The position numbers and the translations under genes are program-made. From Butyricicoccus sp. (GTDB taxonomy: Bacteria; Bacillota; Clostridia; Oscillospirales; Butyricicoccaceae), in assembly GCA_020025885.1 (NCBI GenBank), contig JAHHRJ010000036.1, positions 1 through 23,008 of the forward strand: DNA of 23,008 nt, written 5' to 3'. A model generated the notes under the pieces. That model was not told where the DNA came from. It was given only the letters and a program-made list of their open reading frames with translations, and searched no databases. Positions 15,889 to 22,350 of the stretch are shown here, piece by piece. Positions within the stretch are counted from its first letter, which is position 1. Every line of letters starts with the position of its first letter.

Positions 15889-15894
15889 TATAAT
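15866..15894 (+). promoter_or_regulatory. promoter of tRNA-Val inside the end of the upstream gene
   Basis: TTGACG (15866-15871), a 17-base spacer and TATAAT (15889-15894) with an extended TG at 15886-15887. The -35 box lies within the coding sequence of the zinc-ribbon gene. Confidence 0.75.
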
Positions 15895-15895
15895 G

Positions 15896-15933
15896 AGCTA
15901 GCGCTCAGTTGATTGGCTGAACGCTAGCTTTAT
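15896..15933 (+). terminator. hairpin between the zinc-ribbon gene and tRNA-Val
   Basis: AGCTAGCG (15896-15903) pairs with CGCTAGCT (15922-15929), with an inner TCAG/CTGA stem, followed by only a short TTAT. It can act as a weak terminator for efp read-through. A transcript starting at the tRNA promoter would begin near 15901 and lose most of the left arm. Confidence 0.5.
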
Positions 15934-16009
15934 GGACATTTAGCTCAGCTGGTAGAGCATCCGCTTGACGTGCGGAAGGTCATGGGTTCGAGCCCCCTAG
16001 TGTCCACCA
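15934..16009 (+). tRNA. tRNA-Val (anticodon GAC)
   Basis: A 76-base cloverleaf with acceptor stem GGACATT/AGTGTCC (one T-G pair), D-loop motif AGCTCAGCTGGTAGAGC, anticodon stem TCCGC/GCGGA around the loop TTGACGT (anticodon GAC, reading GUC/GUU valine codons), T-arm GGTTCGAGCCC and an encoded CCA end. The 3' half is a common integration site for tyrosine recombinases, and an integrase gene begins just beyond it. Confidence 0.97.
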
Positions 16010-16013
16010 TCAG

Positions 16014-16040
16014 AAACCACCCGAAAAAGGTGGTTTTTTC
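16014..16040 (+). terminator. terminator of tRNA-Val
   Basis: AAACCACC (16014-16021) pairs with GGTGGTTT (16029-16036) around the loop CGAAAAA and runs into six T's. Confidence 0.85.
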
Positions 16041-16098
16041 TTATGTTTTTAAGGATTTCCGGTACTTTATAGGAAGTTTTGTTTGAGATCTCGAATTC

Positions 16099-17274
16099 TT
16101 ACAGACTGTGTTTCTTCTCGTTTTTTGCCGTATTTTTCGGGATTTTTTCAAAGTGATGTGGAAAATATGTGGAATCTTTGTAGAGCGTTTTTCCTGCGCG
16201 TACTGCATCAGATACATCAAAATGATTATAGATATTCGCAGTTGTTCGAATATCAGAATGTCCCATTAGAGATTGTGCCGTTTTCAAGTCGATGCCTGCC
16301 CGACGTAGATCGGTGCAATAAGTATGGCGCAAATAGTGTGGAGAGATATTTGGATCAAGTATGTGATTGATAATCTTGTTGCGATAGGTTGTAGCTCCAA
16401 GCTGAATGTCCCATGCACGGCATACACTATACCATAAGTTTTTCATCTTGATTTCTGTCATCATAGATCCGTTTTCATTATATAAAATCAAATGGTCTTC
16501 GGATTCATTTCTATTTTCTTTTTGAGTTCTCAGGATTTTGAGAAAATCTGGTGGAATTGGAATATGTCTTACACCTGCTTTTGTTTTTGTACCTTTAAGT
16601 GCTGGTTGATTTGATTGAAACTCAACAGCTTTGTTGACGGTTAAGATCCCGTGCGCAAAATCAATGTCACCCCAAGTGAGCGGAACGGTTTCTCCTCTAC
16701 GCAGTCCACACTGTAGCATGAAGCGTATCCATATATTTGCTTGATGTGTGCGTAACACCTCAAATAATGCAGCACGTTCTTCATCGGACAGATGCCGTCT
16801 GGACTTCTCAGTTGCTTCTGGTAAAACAAGCTTACGCGCGGGAGAATATTCTATCAGTCGGTCGATTTCAGCTCGTTCAAACATCTGTACCAATGTACCA
16901 CGGATTTTTATAACCTGTGATTTTGATTTTCCTGCTTGTGTATTCAAGAAATCCTGCAGATGATACCCTCGAACATCACCCAATGCCATATGACCGATAG
17001 AAGGAAGAATGTGTAGGCGCAGAATTGCTTCATAATTGCGCTGTTGAGAAGTACCAATGGTCGGCAGCTTATAAGTTTGATACCACCGATATGCCCATTG
17101 TTCAACTGTCTGCTGGCTGCTGTTGATATTGATTCCTTTACTGGTCATTTGCTCATATTTTTTACAAAGTAGCTTGAATTCTTTTAAAGAATTTGATTTT
17201 ACATCTTTGCGGATTGATTTTCCATCAGGCTTGTGCCCGATAACAAAAGTTTTACGGTATTTGTACTCTGCCAT
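16099..17274 (-). CDS. int: tyrosine recombinase / integrase
   Basis: It probably inserts and excises the element at the tRNA-Val gene. The 391-aa product has an N-terminal arm-binding region (about 1-50), a core-binding SAM-like domain (about 55-140) and a catalytic domain with Arg192 in CGLRRGE, a beta-hairpin Lys near 232, His313 and Arg316 in HYLRHT, His339 in LMGHS and the nucleophile Tyr349 in NIYNHF. All expected catalytic residues are present, so it looks intact. The C-terminal end points toward the tRNA, 89 bases away. The ATG has only a weak ribosome site. The promoter overlaps a long palindrome immediately upstream. Confidence 0.93.
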   Translation of the reverse strand: MAEYKYRKTFVIGHKPDGKSIRKDVKSNSLKEFKLLCKKYEQMTSKGININSSQQTVEQWAYRWYQTYKLPTIGTSQQRNYEAILRLHILPSIGHMALGDVRGYHLQDFLNTQAGKSKSQVIKIRGTLVQMFERAEIDRLIEYSPARKLVLPEATEKSRRHLSDEERAALFEVLRTHQANIWIRFMLQCGLRRGETVPLTWGDIDFAHGILTVNKAVEFQSNQPALKGTKTKAGVRHIPIPPDFLKILRTQKENRNESEDHLILYNENGSMMTEIKMKNLWYSVCRAWDIQLGATTYRNKIINHILDPNISPHYLRHTYCTDLRRAGIDLKTAQSLMGHSDIRTTANIYNHFDVSDAVRAGKTLYKDSTYFPHHFEKIPKNTAKNEKKHSL

Positions 17275-17312
17275 AAAAGAATCGCCTTTCTGTTAGAAGG
17301 TTGCAAAATGAA

Positions 17313-17354
17313 GGACAGGTGATAATCATACAATTATGATTATAACACCTGTCC
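17313..17354. promoter_or_regulatory. long palindrome between cargo and integrase
   Basis: GGACAGGTG (17313-17321) pairs with CACCTGTCC (17346-17354), and inside it ATAATCATA (17322-17330) pairs with TATGATTAT (17335-17343) around a CAAT loop: 18 base pairs with a two-base bulge. On the minus strand it follows the DUF4236 gene and could end that transcript, although the T-run is poor (TTCATTTT). It also covers the -10 box of the integrase promoter, which suggests an operator. Confidence 0.6.
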
Positions 17355-17367
17355 CTGATATTTTCAT
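17339..17367 (-). promoter_or_regulatory. candidate integrase promoter
   Basis: On the minus strand ATGAAA (17367-17362, four of six consensus bases) is followed after 17 bases by a perfect TATAAT (17344-17339), which lies inside the palindrome. The -35 box overlaps the last codon and stop of the upstream DUF4236 gene. Confidence 0.5.
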
Positions 17368-18371
17368 CGAATGCTTTGCTGGAAATATGCTATTTTTTCA
17401 GGATTGGAGCATTGCAGCTGGATATTCAATCCAGATGGTGTCTGCATTGTCACTTGGCCATATAAACATTTCGGAAGCTGCTTATTGTTTTTGAATCGTT
17501 TATCTGGTGTACCATTCCGATTGACATATTTCCATGTCTTGCCGATGATTTTTGTATCATGGGGTACTGCCTGATCTTCAATGAAGGTCTGCTCTCTTAC
17601 TTGGATCTGAATATCCTCAAAAGAAACGGAGCCTACCTTTATACCAGAGATCAACAGAACCTTGTCAGGAAGAAGCACCATAGATTCTTTCTGTAAACGG
17701 ATTATCATAGGGCTGATATTAGATTTCAGCCAGAATGCTTCGGATTTTGGTTTTGAAAGCAGGTTACGGTGCACTACACCAGATGCACCTGCATTGCGGC
17801 GTGTGTTGTTTGTTGATCCGCGTGCAGTGATTTGCCAAACCTTTTCTGATGCAAAGAGTTCTTGCCAAGATTGCAAGCGTCTTTGATACAACGCCTCTAA
17901 TCCATCATCAAAGCTGTATTCCAACTGAACAGCTTTTTTACGAGACAAGATCTTGAATATGATTGCAGGCACCCAGCATACGAGCAGCGGATGCAGAATA
18001 ATGCCCCAAAGTCCCAAAATAATCATCCAATTTCCGGCACAATTGAAGCTTAAGCATTTTGAAACGGCATCTGAAATAGCAGAAAAAGACGCATCAGCAA
18101 TTTGGCTGACATCGGCATTTTCGATTGCTTGCATATTGATCTCCAGTGGATTGGATCTGGAGGACTGTGGATTGCTGCGGCGAGATCTATTTGACTCTGT
18201 AACATGAGAGATCCCTGTTCCAGGAATGCTTGTAGTTTGCCGTACACCACCGCCAGCCTTTTTCGTCACACGATAACCAGGAACACCCCAACTATATCCA
18301 ACACCTGATCTGCTGATATTTACACGGAATCCGCCGCCAAGATTGATACTCTTACGAAATCTCCACCCCAT
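17364..18371 (-). CDS. DUF4236 domain membrane protein
   Basis: The first 55 residues (MGWRFRKSINLGGGFRVNISRSGVGYSWGVPGYR..) are a clear DUF4236 domain, common in phage and element cargo and of unknown function. A Ser/Arg-rich stretch follows, then one or two hydrophobic segments (MIILGLWGIILHPLLVCWVPAIIFKIL, about 115-145), and a C-terminal region of about 180 residues that is predicted soluble and rich in strands (SPMIIRLQKESMVLLPDKVLLISG). The 335-aa length is plausible. It is translated from 18371 with a weak site, just 12 bases after the stalk-domain gene ends, so they probably form one leftward unit. Confidence 0.82.
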   Translation of the reverse strand: MGWRFRKSINLGGGFRVNISRSGVGYSWGVPGYRVTKKAGGGVRQTTSIPGTGISHVTESNRSRRSNPQSSRSNPLEINMQAIENADVSQIADASFSAISDAVSKCLSFNCAGNWMIILGLWGIILHPLLVCWVPAIIFKILSRKKAVQLEYSFDDGLEALYQRRLQSWQELFASEKVWQITARGSTNNTRRNAGASGVVHRNLLSKPKSEAFWLKSNISPMIIRLQKESMVLLPDKVLLISGIKVGSVSFEDIQIQVREQTFIEDQAVPHDTKIIGKTWKYVNRNGTPDKRFKNNKQLPKCLYGQVTMQTPSGLNIQLQCSNPEKIAYFQQSIR

Positions 18372-18383
18372 ACGATCACCGCC

Positions 18384-19052
18384 TTACTGAACGCATTTGT
18401 TGCAGGGCGTGAGTCCGCGTGCTTTTGCATCTGCCAATGTGCTGGGAATATAAGTACCGCCATTACAGCTACTGTCATAGTGATAGCGCTTACCCGTCTT
18501 TGTCACATAAACTGTATTCTGTGTACCAGCATCGGATTTAGGCGGCGCCGAAGAAACTGACTGGTTTGTTGAAACAGGCGGTTTTGCTGGTGGGGTGAGA
18601 TTTTCAGTTTTCTGAGTTGGAATGGACGGAGTAGAAGCCGGAGGATTCGTTGTGGAAATTTTTACAGTTTCCGTGGCACTTTCCCAATCTACAGCTGCGC
18701 CCAATGATTCTGCAACAAACCGAGCGGGAACCATTGTGCGGCCTTTCACAGTCTGTGCTGGCACATCCAGTGTTTTTGCGGTACCGCTTACATAGGCGGT
18801 TGTGCTGCCAATCTGTATAGAGACGATGGTTGTTCCCTTGGTGGCCGTGGCAGTCTGTGTTGCTTCGTCCCATCCAACGGTTGCTCCAAGTGACTCAAAT
18901 AGTGCACGAACAGGAACCAGTGTTCTGCCATCTATTACGACTGGTGGAACATCGGTCTGAACTGGGGTTCCATCTACAACCAAATTGGTCGCACTGGCTG
19001 CACCTAATGACAGCGTTGCAGCTGCCAAAAAAGCAAGAGCTTTCTTATTCAT
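18384..19052 (-). CDS. secreted copper-amine-oxidase-type stalk domain protein
   Basis: The 222-aa product has a signal peptide (about 1-21), a copper amine oxidase N-terminal-like (stalk) domain in two halves (VVIDGRTLVPVRALFESLGATVGWDE, then VKGRTMVPARFVAESLGAAVDWES, about 25-133), a Pro/Ser/Thr/Gln-rich linker (about 134-178) and a small C-terminal module with His191, Cys196, Cys217 and Cys220 (KRYHYDSSC...ARGLTPCNKC), which could bind a metal. The stalk domain is a wall- or surface-associated fold and does not imply oxidase activity. AAGGAAGG precedes the ATG. This is likely element cargo, cotranscribed with the DUF4236 gene. Confidence 0.88.
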   Translation of the reverse strand: MNKKALAFLAAATLSLGAASATNLVVDGTPVQTDVPPVVIDGRTLVPVRALFESLGATVGWDEATQTATATKGTTIVSIQIGSTTAYVSGTAKTLDVPAQTVKGRTMVPARFVAESLGAAVDWESATETVKISTTNPPASTPSIPTQKTENLTPPAKPPVSTNQSVSSAPPKSDAGTQNTVYVTKTGKRYHYDSSCNGGTYIPSTLADAKARGLTPCNKCVQ

Positions 19053-19088
19053 TTTACATACCTTCCTTTTTGACTTATTTATCTGTAA

Positions 19089-19113
19089 GCTGCCTTACGA
19101 GGCGGCTTTTTTT
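19089..19113 (+). terminator. orphan plus-strand terminator-like hairpin
   Basis: GCTGCCT (19089-19095) pairs with AGGCGGC (19100-19106), with one T-G wobble, and is followed by seven T's. All genes around it run leftward. On the minus strand the stem has a mismatch and no T-run, so it faces transcripts entering from the left on the plus strand. Confidence 0.45.
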
Positions 19114-20104
19114 ATCTTTTGAATAGACCTGAGAAGAAACCCTTGCGCATTTTTTGTTTATCATCGGTCTTTTTTTCAAGCAGTTCGAAGTTTTGGCTAG
19201 TTGGTAATTCAGAAGTTGTAGTCTGGTTATCAGTGGTTAGTGATTGGGATATTGGGAAGTTAGATTGCTGGTTAATCTTCAAAGCGTTCTCGCGATCAAT
19301 AATTTTTTGTAGAATTGCAATTTCAGATTCTGTAAGTTCCTGAGCAGTACAATTGTAAGGGAGCAAAACAATATCATCGTGATCATAGGTATATGCAAGG
19401 ACTACAACACCACCAGACTCGAGTATAAGTGCAAAGAATGCATGAAGGATATCTTCGCGCATCTGTGTTGTCCATGATCTTAATGAATCAAAATACACTA
19501 CATTGACTTTCTCATTTAGGGCTTGTTTGAAAATAGAGAAATTGACGGATTTTTCGCAGGGAGCGAGCAGCCACAAGGCAAAAAACGCAGGAATCCTTGA
19601 TGGATTTCGAGTATTTTTAACGCAGTGGATGCCGTTCCCTGTAGAAAAAGACAAATTTTCGATTTTTCAAACAGCCCCTAGCTGGTCATCTTCATAGAGA
19701 AACCAAGCCCCACACTCGTTGATTCCCTGCTCATAAATGGTGTAACCCAATTTCTTTGTAGTACGTTTTCCCTCTTGGTTATAGACCACAAGAGTACCCT
19801 CATCTGTTATGTACGCAAAGAACCCATTATCTTTGATGATAAAGTCATCAGGGCAATAGTCAAGTCCCTTTACTTTTTGGAAAATTTGATTGCCTTTTAA
19901 GATATATAAAAATTCAGATCCTTGGATTTCATCGCCATTATCTTCTGCCTCATCATTATCTAAATCATCAATATACCAGTATCCTGACACTGCTGCATAT
20001 AGTCCATTAGACGAACGAACATGGATTTTTTCATTGAATAGCTTTCTGCCATCTCTCATACGAACATATTCTGCGCCATATTTTTTATATGCTTCTACTT
20101 GCAT
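19112..20104 (-). pseudogene. 276-codon gene of unknown function, split by a MITE
   Basis: Two fragments of one gene flank the 160-bp element. The 5' part (20104-19679, 142 codons from MQVEAYKKYGAEYVRMRDG to YEDDQL) runs into the element and stops three codons later. The 3' part (19516-19112, NEKVNVVYFDSLRSW to GFFSGLFKR) is open from within the element. Removing the element with one TA joins DDQL to NEKV in frame without changing a codon, giving a 276-aa protein. The product has a strand-rich acidic N-terminal half, a hydrophobic middle (DILHAFFALILESGGVVVLAYTYD) and a Gln/Ser/Thr-rich tail. I do not recognise a family. AAGGGG precedes the start at 20104. Confidence 0.8.
19517..19680 (-). 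mobile_element. 160-bp MITE, copy 2, inside a gene of the integrative element
   Basis: The element proper (19519-19678) is bounded by TA at 19517-19518 and 19679-19680 and is identical, base for base on the opposite strand, to 13089-13248. It lies within an open reading frame that is restored by its removal. In this orientation the element adds only Gly-Ala-Val and a stop to the upstream half, while one of its frames is open into the downstream half from a TTG codon. Confidence 0.92.
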
Positions 20105-20124
20105 ACCATATTCCCCTTAGCTTT

Positions 20125-20553
20125 TTAATTAGGATTATAATTTTTAGATTGGTCTTCTAAATTGTAAAGATATGTCATAGCAGTATTTTTCTGACGCATA
20201 TCTAATGCACGAAAAATTCGGAGCATTTCTGCTTCTTGCTCACTTAGTTCTTCACAGGAAGATGCAGCCTGTGTAGACATAGAGACATGTTCGTTGTTAT
20301 TTGCATGCATTACAACGGAATTCGAAACATTAGTAGTTGCATTTAATATAGTGCAATCATCAATTATCAATTCATCTATTGAAACGCCAAAATAATTAGC
20401 TAACTTTTTAATAGAGGCATTACTTGCTTTTGCTGTTCCATTTTTCCAACGTCCAGGAAGATTTTTGCTAATGCCAGCAGCTTCTGCAACAGTACTTGTT
20501 GCCTTTCCGTTAAGAGCGCAAAGACGTTCAAATTTCTTATAGTCTAAATTCAA
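20125..20553 (-). CDS. CI/Cro-like repressor with HTH domain
   Basis: The 142-aa product (TTG start) begins MNLDYKKFERLCALNGKATSTVAEAAGISKNLPGRWKNG, a helix-turn-helix of the XRE type (about 5-60, ending FGVSIDELI), followed by a polar linker and a C-terminal helical stretch (SEQEAEMLRIFRALDMRQKNTAMTYLYNLE), likely used for dimerisation. There is no peptidase domain, so it is not a LexA-like cleavable repressor. TTG at 20553 is chosen because GAGGTG lies six bases upstream; the open frame to 20679 has no site and would cross the promoter region. It lies opposite small HTH genes, as in phage and ICE switch modules. Confidence 0.85.
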   Translation of the reverse strand: MNLDYKKFERLCALNGKATSTVAEAAGISKNLPGRWKNGTAKASNASIKKLANYFGVSIDELIIDDCTILNATTNVSNSVVMHANNNEHVSMSTQAASSCEELSEQEAEMLRIFRALDMRQKNTAMTYLYNLEDQSKNYNPN

Positions 20554-20581
20554 CAGATACACCTCGTTAATTTTGTTGGAT

Positions 20582-20647
20582 ATCACAAAAATACACAAAA
20601 ATACACAATCATGTTGAAAATCATATATAAAGGTGCTATTATGTAAC
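20582..20647. promoter_or_regulatory. overlapping divergent promoters and direct repeats of the switch region
   Basis: Rightward: TTGAAA (20614-20619), 17 bases, TATTAT (20637-20642). Leftward: GTTACA (20647-20642), 16 bases, TATGAT (20625-20620). The two promoters overlap almost completely. Next to them, at 20582-20609, the 10-base unit TACACAAAAA is repeated in tandem (about 2.7 copies), one helical turn apart, downstream of the repressor start and upstream of the rightward promoter. These could be repressor-binding sites. The region 20650-20782 holds further CACAAA words but no gene. Confidence 0.5.
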
Positions 20648-20782
20648 ATAAAGGGATAAAAGTTAACAGAAAAGCACAAAGGTTCTTAAAAGAAGTGTAC
20701 TTTGATATTATTTGGATTTCACATTTAGAGTACCACTAAAAGACACAAAATGCAATAAAAGAAAACAAAAGGAGATGAGTTT

Positions 20783-20977
20783 GTGCAGGATGTATATTTA
20801 TCGTGTGATGATATAGCGAGAATCACAAAAAAGAAAATTCGAACAGTTTGGAAATGGTGTCGAACAGGAAAATTGAGAGCATCGAAGCCGGGAGGACGCG
20901 ACTACGTTATCAAGGAGAGTGATTTTAAGGCTTTTTGGGAAGGAGACCAATCATCTGATTTTGAAAATAAGGCATAA
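20783..20977 (+). CDS. small excisionase-like helix-turn-helix protein
   Basis: The 64-aa product (GTG start, AGGAG eight bases upstream) reads MQDVYLSCDDIARITKKKIRTVWKWCRTGKLRASKPGGRDYVIKESDFKAFW, a MerR/excisionase type winged helix-turn-helix that covers nearly the whole protein. Proteins of this size act as excisionases or as small regulators. It is the first gene rightward of the switch region, the position of a Cro or Xis gene. Confidence 0.8.
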   Translation: MQDVYLSCDDIARITKKKIRTVWKWCRTGKLRASKPGGRDYVIKESDFKAFWEGDQSSDFENKA

Positions 20978-21066
20978 CTTATATTAGGGTTGTATAATAA
21001 ATCCTCAAGTTACGTCCAAATATATTGGATATTTAATTATATCAGTAGAAGGGAGAGAAAGACAGG

Positions 21067-21594
21067 GTGAAATCAAACCAGAATATCTATCAATCCGCAC
21101 GCGAATGTACCGATTTTACGCAAGAAGCGGCAGCTGAGCGCCTGCACATTTCAACGGAAAGCCTGCGCATGTATGAAACAGGCCGTCGCCGTCCATCTGA
21201 TGAAATGGCAGTGATGATGGCGGATGCTTACCACGATGCAGCTCTGGTCTATCGGCATATCAAGGCAAGCCCAGTTGGGTGTGTGCTGCCAGAGCTTACA
21301 GAACGATCCTTGCAGGAATGCGCCATGCGGCTGTTCCGGCTGCTGCGCAATATTGTGCGAGAGGAGCGCATCGCAGCTTTGCTGGAAATCGCGGAAGATG
21401 GGATCATTGATACGCAAGAACGACCTGCATACAACGAAATCATGAAGGAGTTGTATGAGATCGTAGAAGCTGTGCTTGCAATTTCCTTTATCCCAGAGGG
21501 CATATTTCAGAAGAGCAAGAAAAAACGCCCTATCGGTCGGGAAACCGATAAGGCGCCGGAGCGTTTGGAATACACTCATATTTCGCAGAATTAG
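21067..21594 (+). CDS. XRE family regulator of the integrative element
   Basis: The 175-aa product starts at GTG 21067 after GGGAG. Residues about 5-60 form an XRE helix-turn-helix (ARECTDFTQEAAAERLHISTESLRMYETGRRRPSDEMAVMMADAY). The rest is mostly helical (ERSLQECAMRLFRLLRNIVREERIAALLEIAEDG) and fits the element-encoded XRE proteins often found near integrases in Clostridia. The last 25 residues are very basic and charged and are encoded by a terminator-like hairpin sequence, so the tail may be a recent extension. Confidence 0.82.
   Translation: MKSNQNIYQSARECTDFTQEAAAERLHISTESLRMYETGRRRPSDEMAVMMADAYHDAALVYRHIKASPVGCVLPELTERSLQECAMRLFRLLRNIVREERIAALLEIAEDGIIDTQERPAYNEIMKELYEIVEAVLAISFIPEGIFQKSKKKRPIGRETDKAPERLEYTHISQN
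21520..21555 (-). terminator. antisense terminator-like hairpin inside the XRE gene
   Basis: CGCC-C-TATCGGT (21526-21537) pairs with ACCGATA-A-GGCG (21544-21555) with a single mismatch and a six-base loop. On the minus strand the stem is followed by six T's (21525-21520), so it looks like an intrinsic terminator for leftward transcription. It lies within the coding sequence of the rightward XRE gene. No leftward gene to its right is convincing. Confidence 0.5.
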
Positions 21595-21639
21595 TGTACT
21601 CCAAATCCTCGTAAAAGTCAAGAAAAGAGGAGAAGTACA

Positions 21640-21852
21640 ATGCGTGAATTTTTTACAGTTCCAGAAGTTGCTGAACGGTGGAAACTGAAAAATGGAATCG
21701 TTTATCAATACATAGCTTCAGGTCGCTTAAGAGCTTCTAAATTTGGTAAGGCATGGCGTATTGAGCTTGCTGACCTTGAACGGTTTGAAGATCAGCTTAG
21801 ACGGGAAAGCGGTATGGCATTACAAGAACACCGTATAGGGGCACACTTTTAA
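21640..21852 (+). CDS. second excisionase-like helix-turn-helix protein
   Basis: The 70-aa product, with AGAGGAG before its ATG, reads MREFFTVPEVAERWKLKNGIVYQYIASGRLRASKFGKAWRIELADLERFE, the HTH_17/excisionase pattern (an N-terminal EVAER helix, then GRLRASKFGKAWRI in the wing). It is distinct from but related in form to the protein at 20783-20977. One of the two may be the true excisionase and the other a regulator. Confidence 0.82.
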   Translation: MREFFTVPEVAERWKLKNGIVYQYIASGRLRASKFGKAWRIELADLERFEDQLRRESGMALQEHRIGAHF

Positions 21853-21911
21853 TTTGGGGATAGCCGCTTGTTCTCTATTGAAGCATATTTAAGAAGAATG
21901 GAGTATTTTTC

Positions 21912-22337
21912 ATGGAAATGACATTATTAAAGGCACAGACAGAGAACGCCAAGCTGCCGCATGTGCGGACGATCGGGCAGATCCTGATGCAGCTGGCACA
22001 CTTATCCGAGCGGACGGCAGAGCTGATTGAACAGGATTTGACGGTCAAAGAAATGTCGCTGGAAGCCTGCGGCAAGGCGTTAAAGGAGTATGCACGGCAG
22101 AATCAAGAGGGTGGCTGCTGGGCTTGCGGGGTGTTTGGTTTGGACGCGGACAATCCTGCACTCAAGGTGATTTTGGATTTTTACAAAATCCCAAGCGATT
22201 GGGTTTTTACTTCATCTGCCGCTGCTGAGGACACTCCCCTTGTCACTTGCGTGACATCACCCTCAACGAGGGGGACTGATGGGCACGGCACTGGGAGAGC
22301 AGGCAGCGGCACGATCGACCTTATGGATCTACTTTGA
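21912..22337 (+). CDS. PcfK-like protein
   Basis: A 141-aa protein of about 85 well-formed residues (LPHVRTIGQILMQLAHLSERTAELIEQDLTVKEMSLEACGKALKEYARQNQEGGCWACGVFGLDADNPALKVILDFYKIPSDW) plus a low-complexity tail. The arrangement of a helical segment, EACGKALKEYARQ and a final VILDFYKI recalls the PcfK family of conjugative elements, and the next gene looks like PcfJ, its usual partner. The family call is tentative. Members related to PcfK include the anti-CRISPR AcrIIA9, so an inhibitory role is possible but not shown. The tail (about 101-141) is encoded by a palindrome-rich segment. The ribosome site before ATG 21912 is weak. Confidence 0.6.
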   Translation: MEMTLLKAQTENAKLPHVRTIGQILMQLAHLSERTAELIEQDLTVKEMSLEACGKALKEYARQNQEGGCWACGVFGLDADNPALKVILDFYKIPSDWVFTSSAAAEDTPLVTCVTSPSTRGTDGHGTGRAGSGTIDLMDLL

Positions 22338-22350
22338 GGGGGCGGCAGGA

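Noticed and set aside
19519..19654. Protein-coding function of the MITE (ORF reading into the 3' fragment)
   Set aside because: The frame starts with TTG without a ribosome site, and the same sequence at 13089 is not followed by the same frame. The opening is accidental.
17364..20104. Calling the cargo unit an antiphage defence system
   Set aside because: No nuclease, NTPase, toxin or known defence domain is visible. Position alone is not enough, so it is reported only as uncharacterised cargo.
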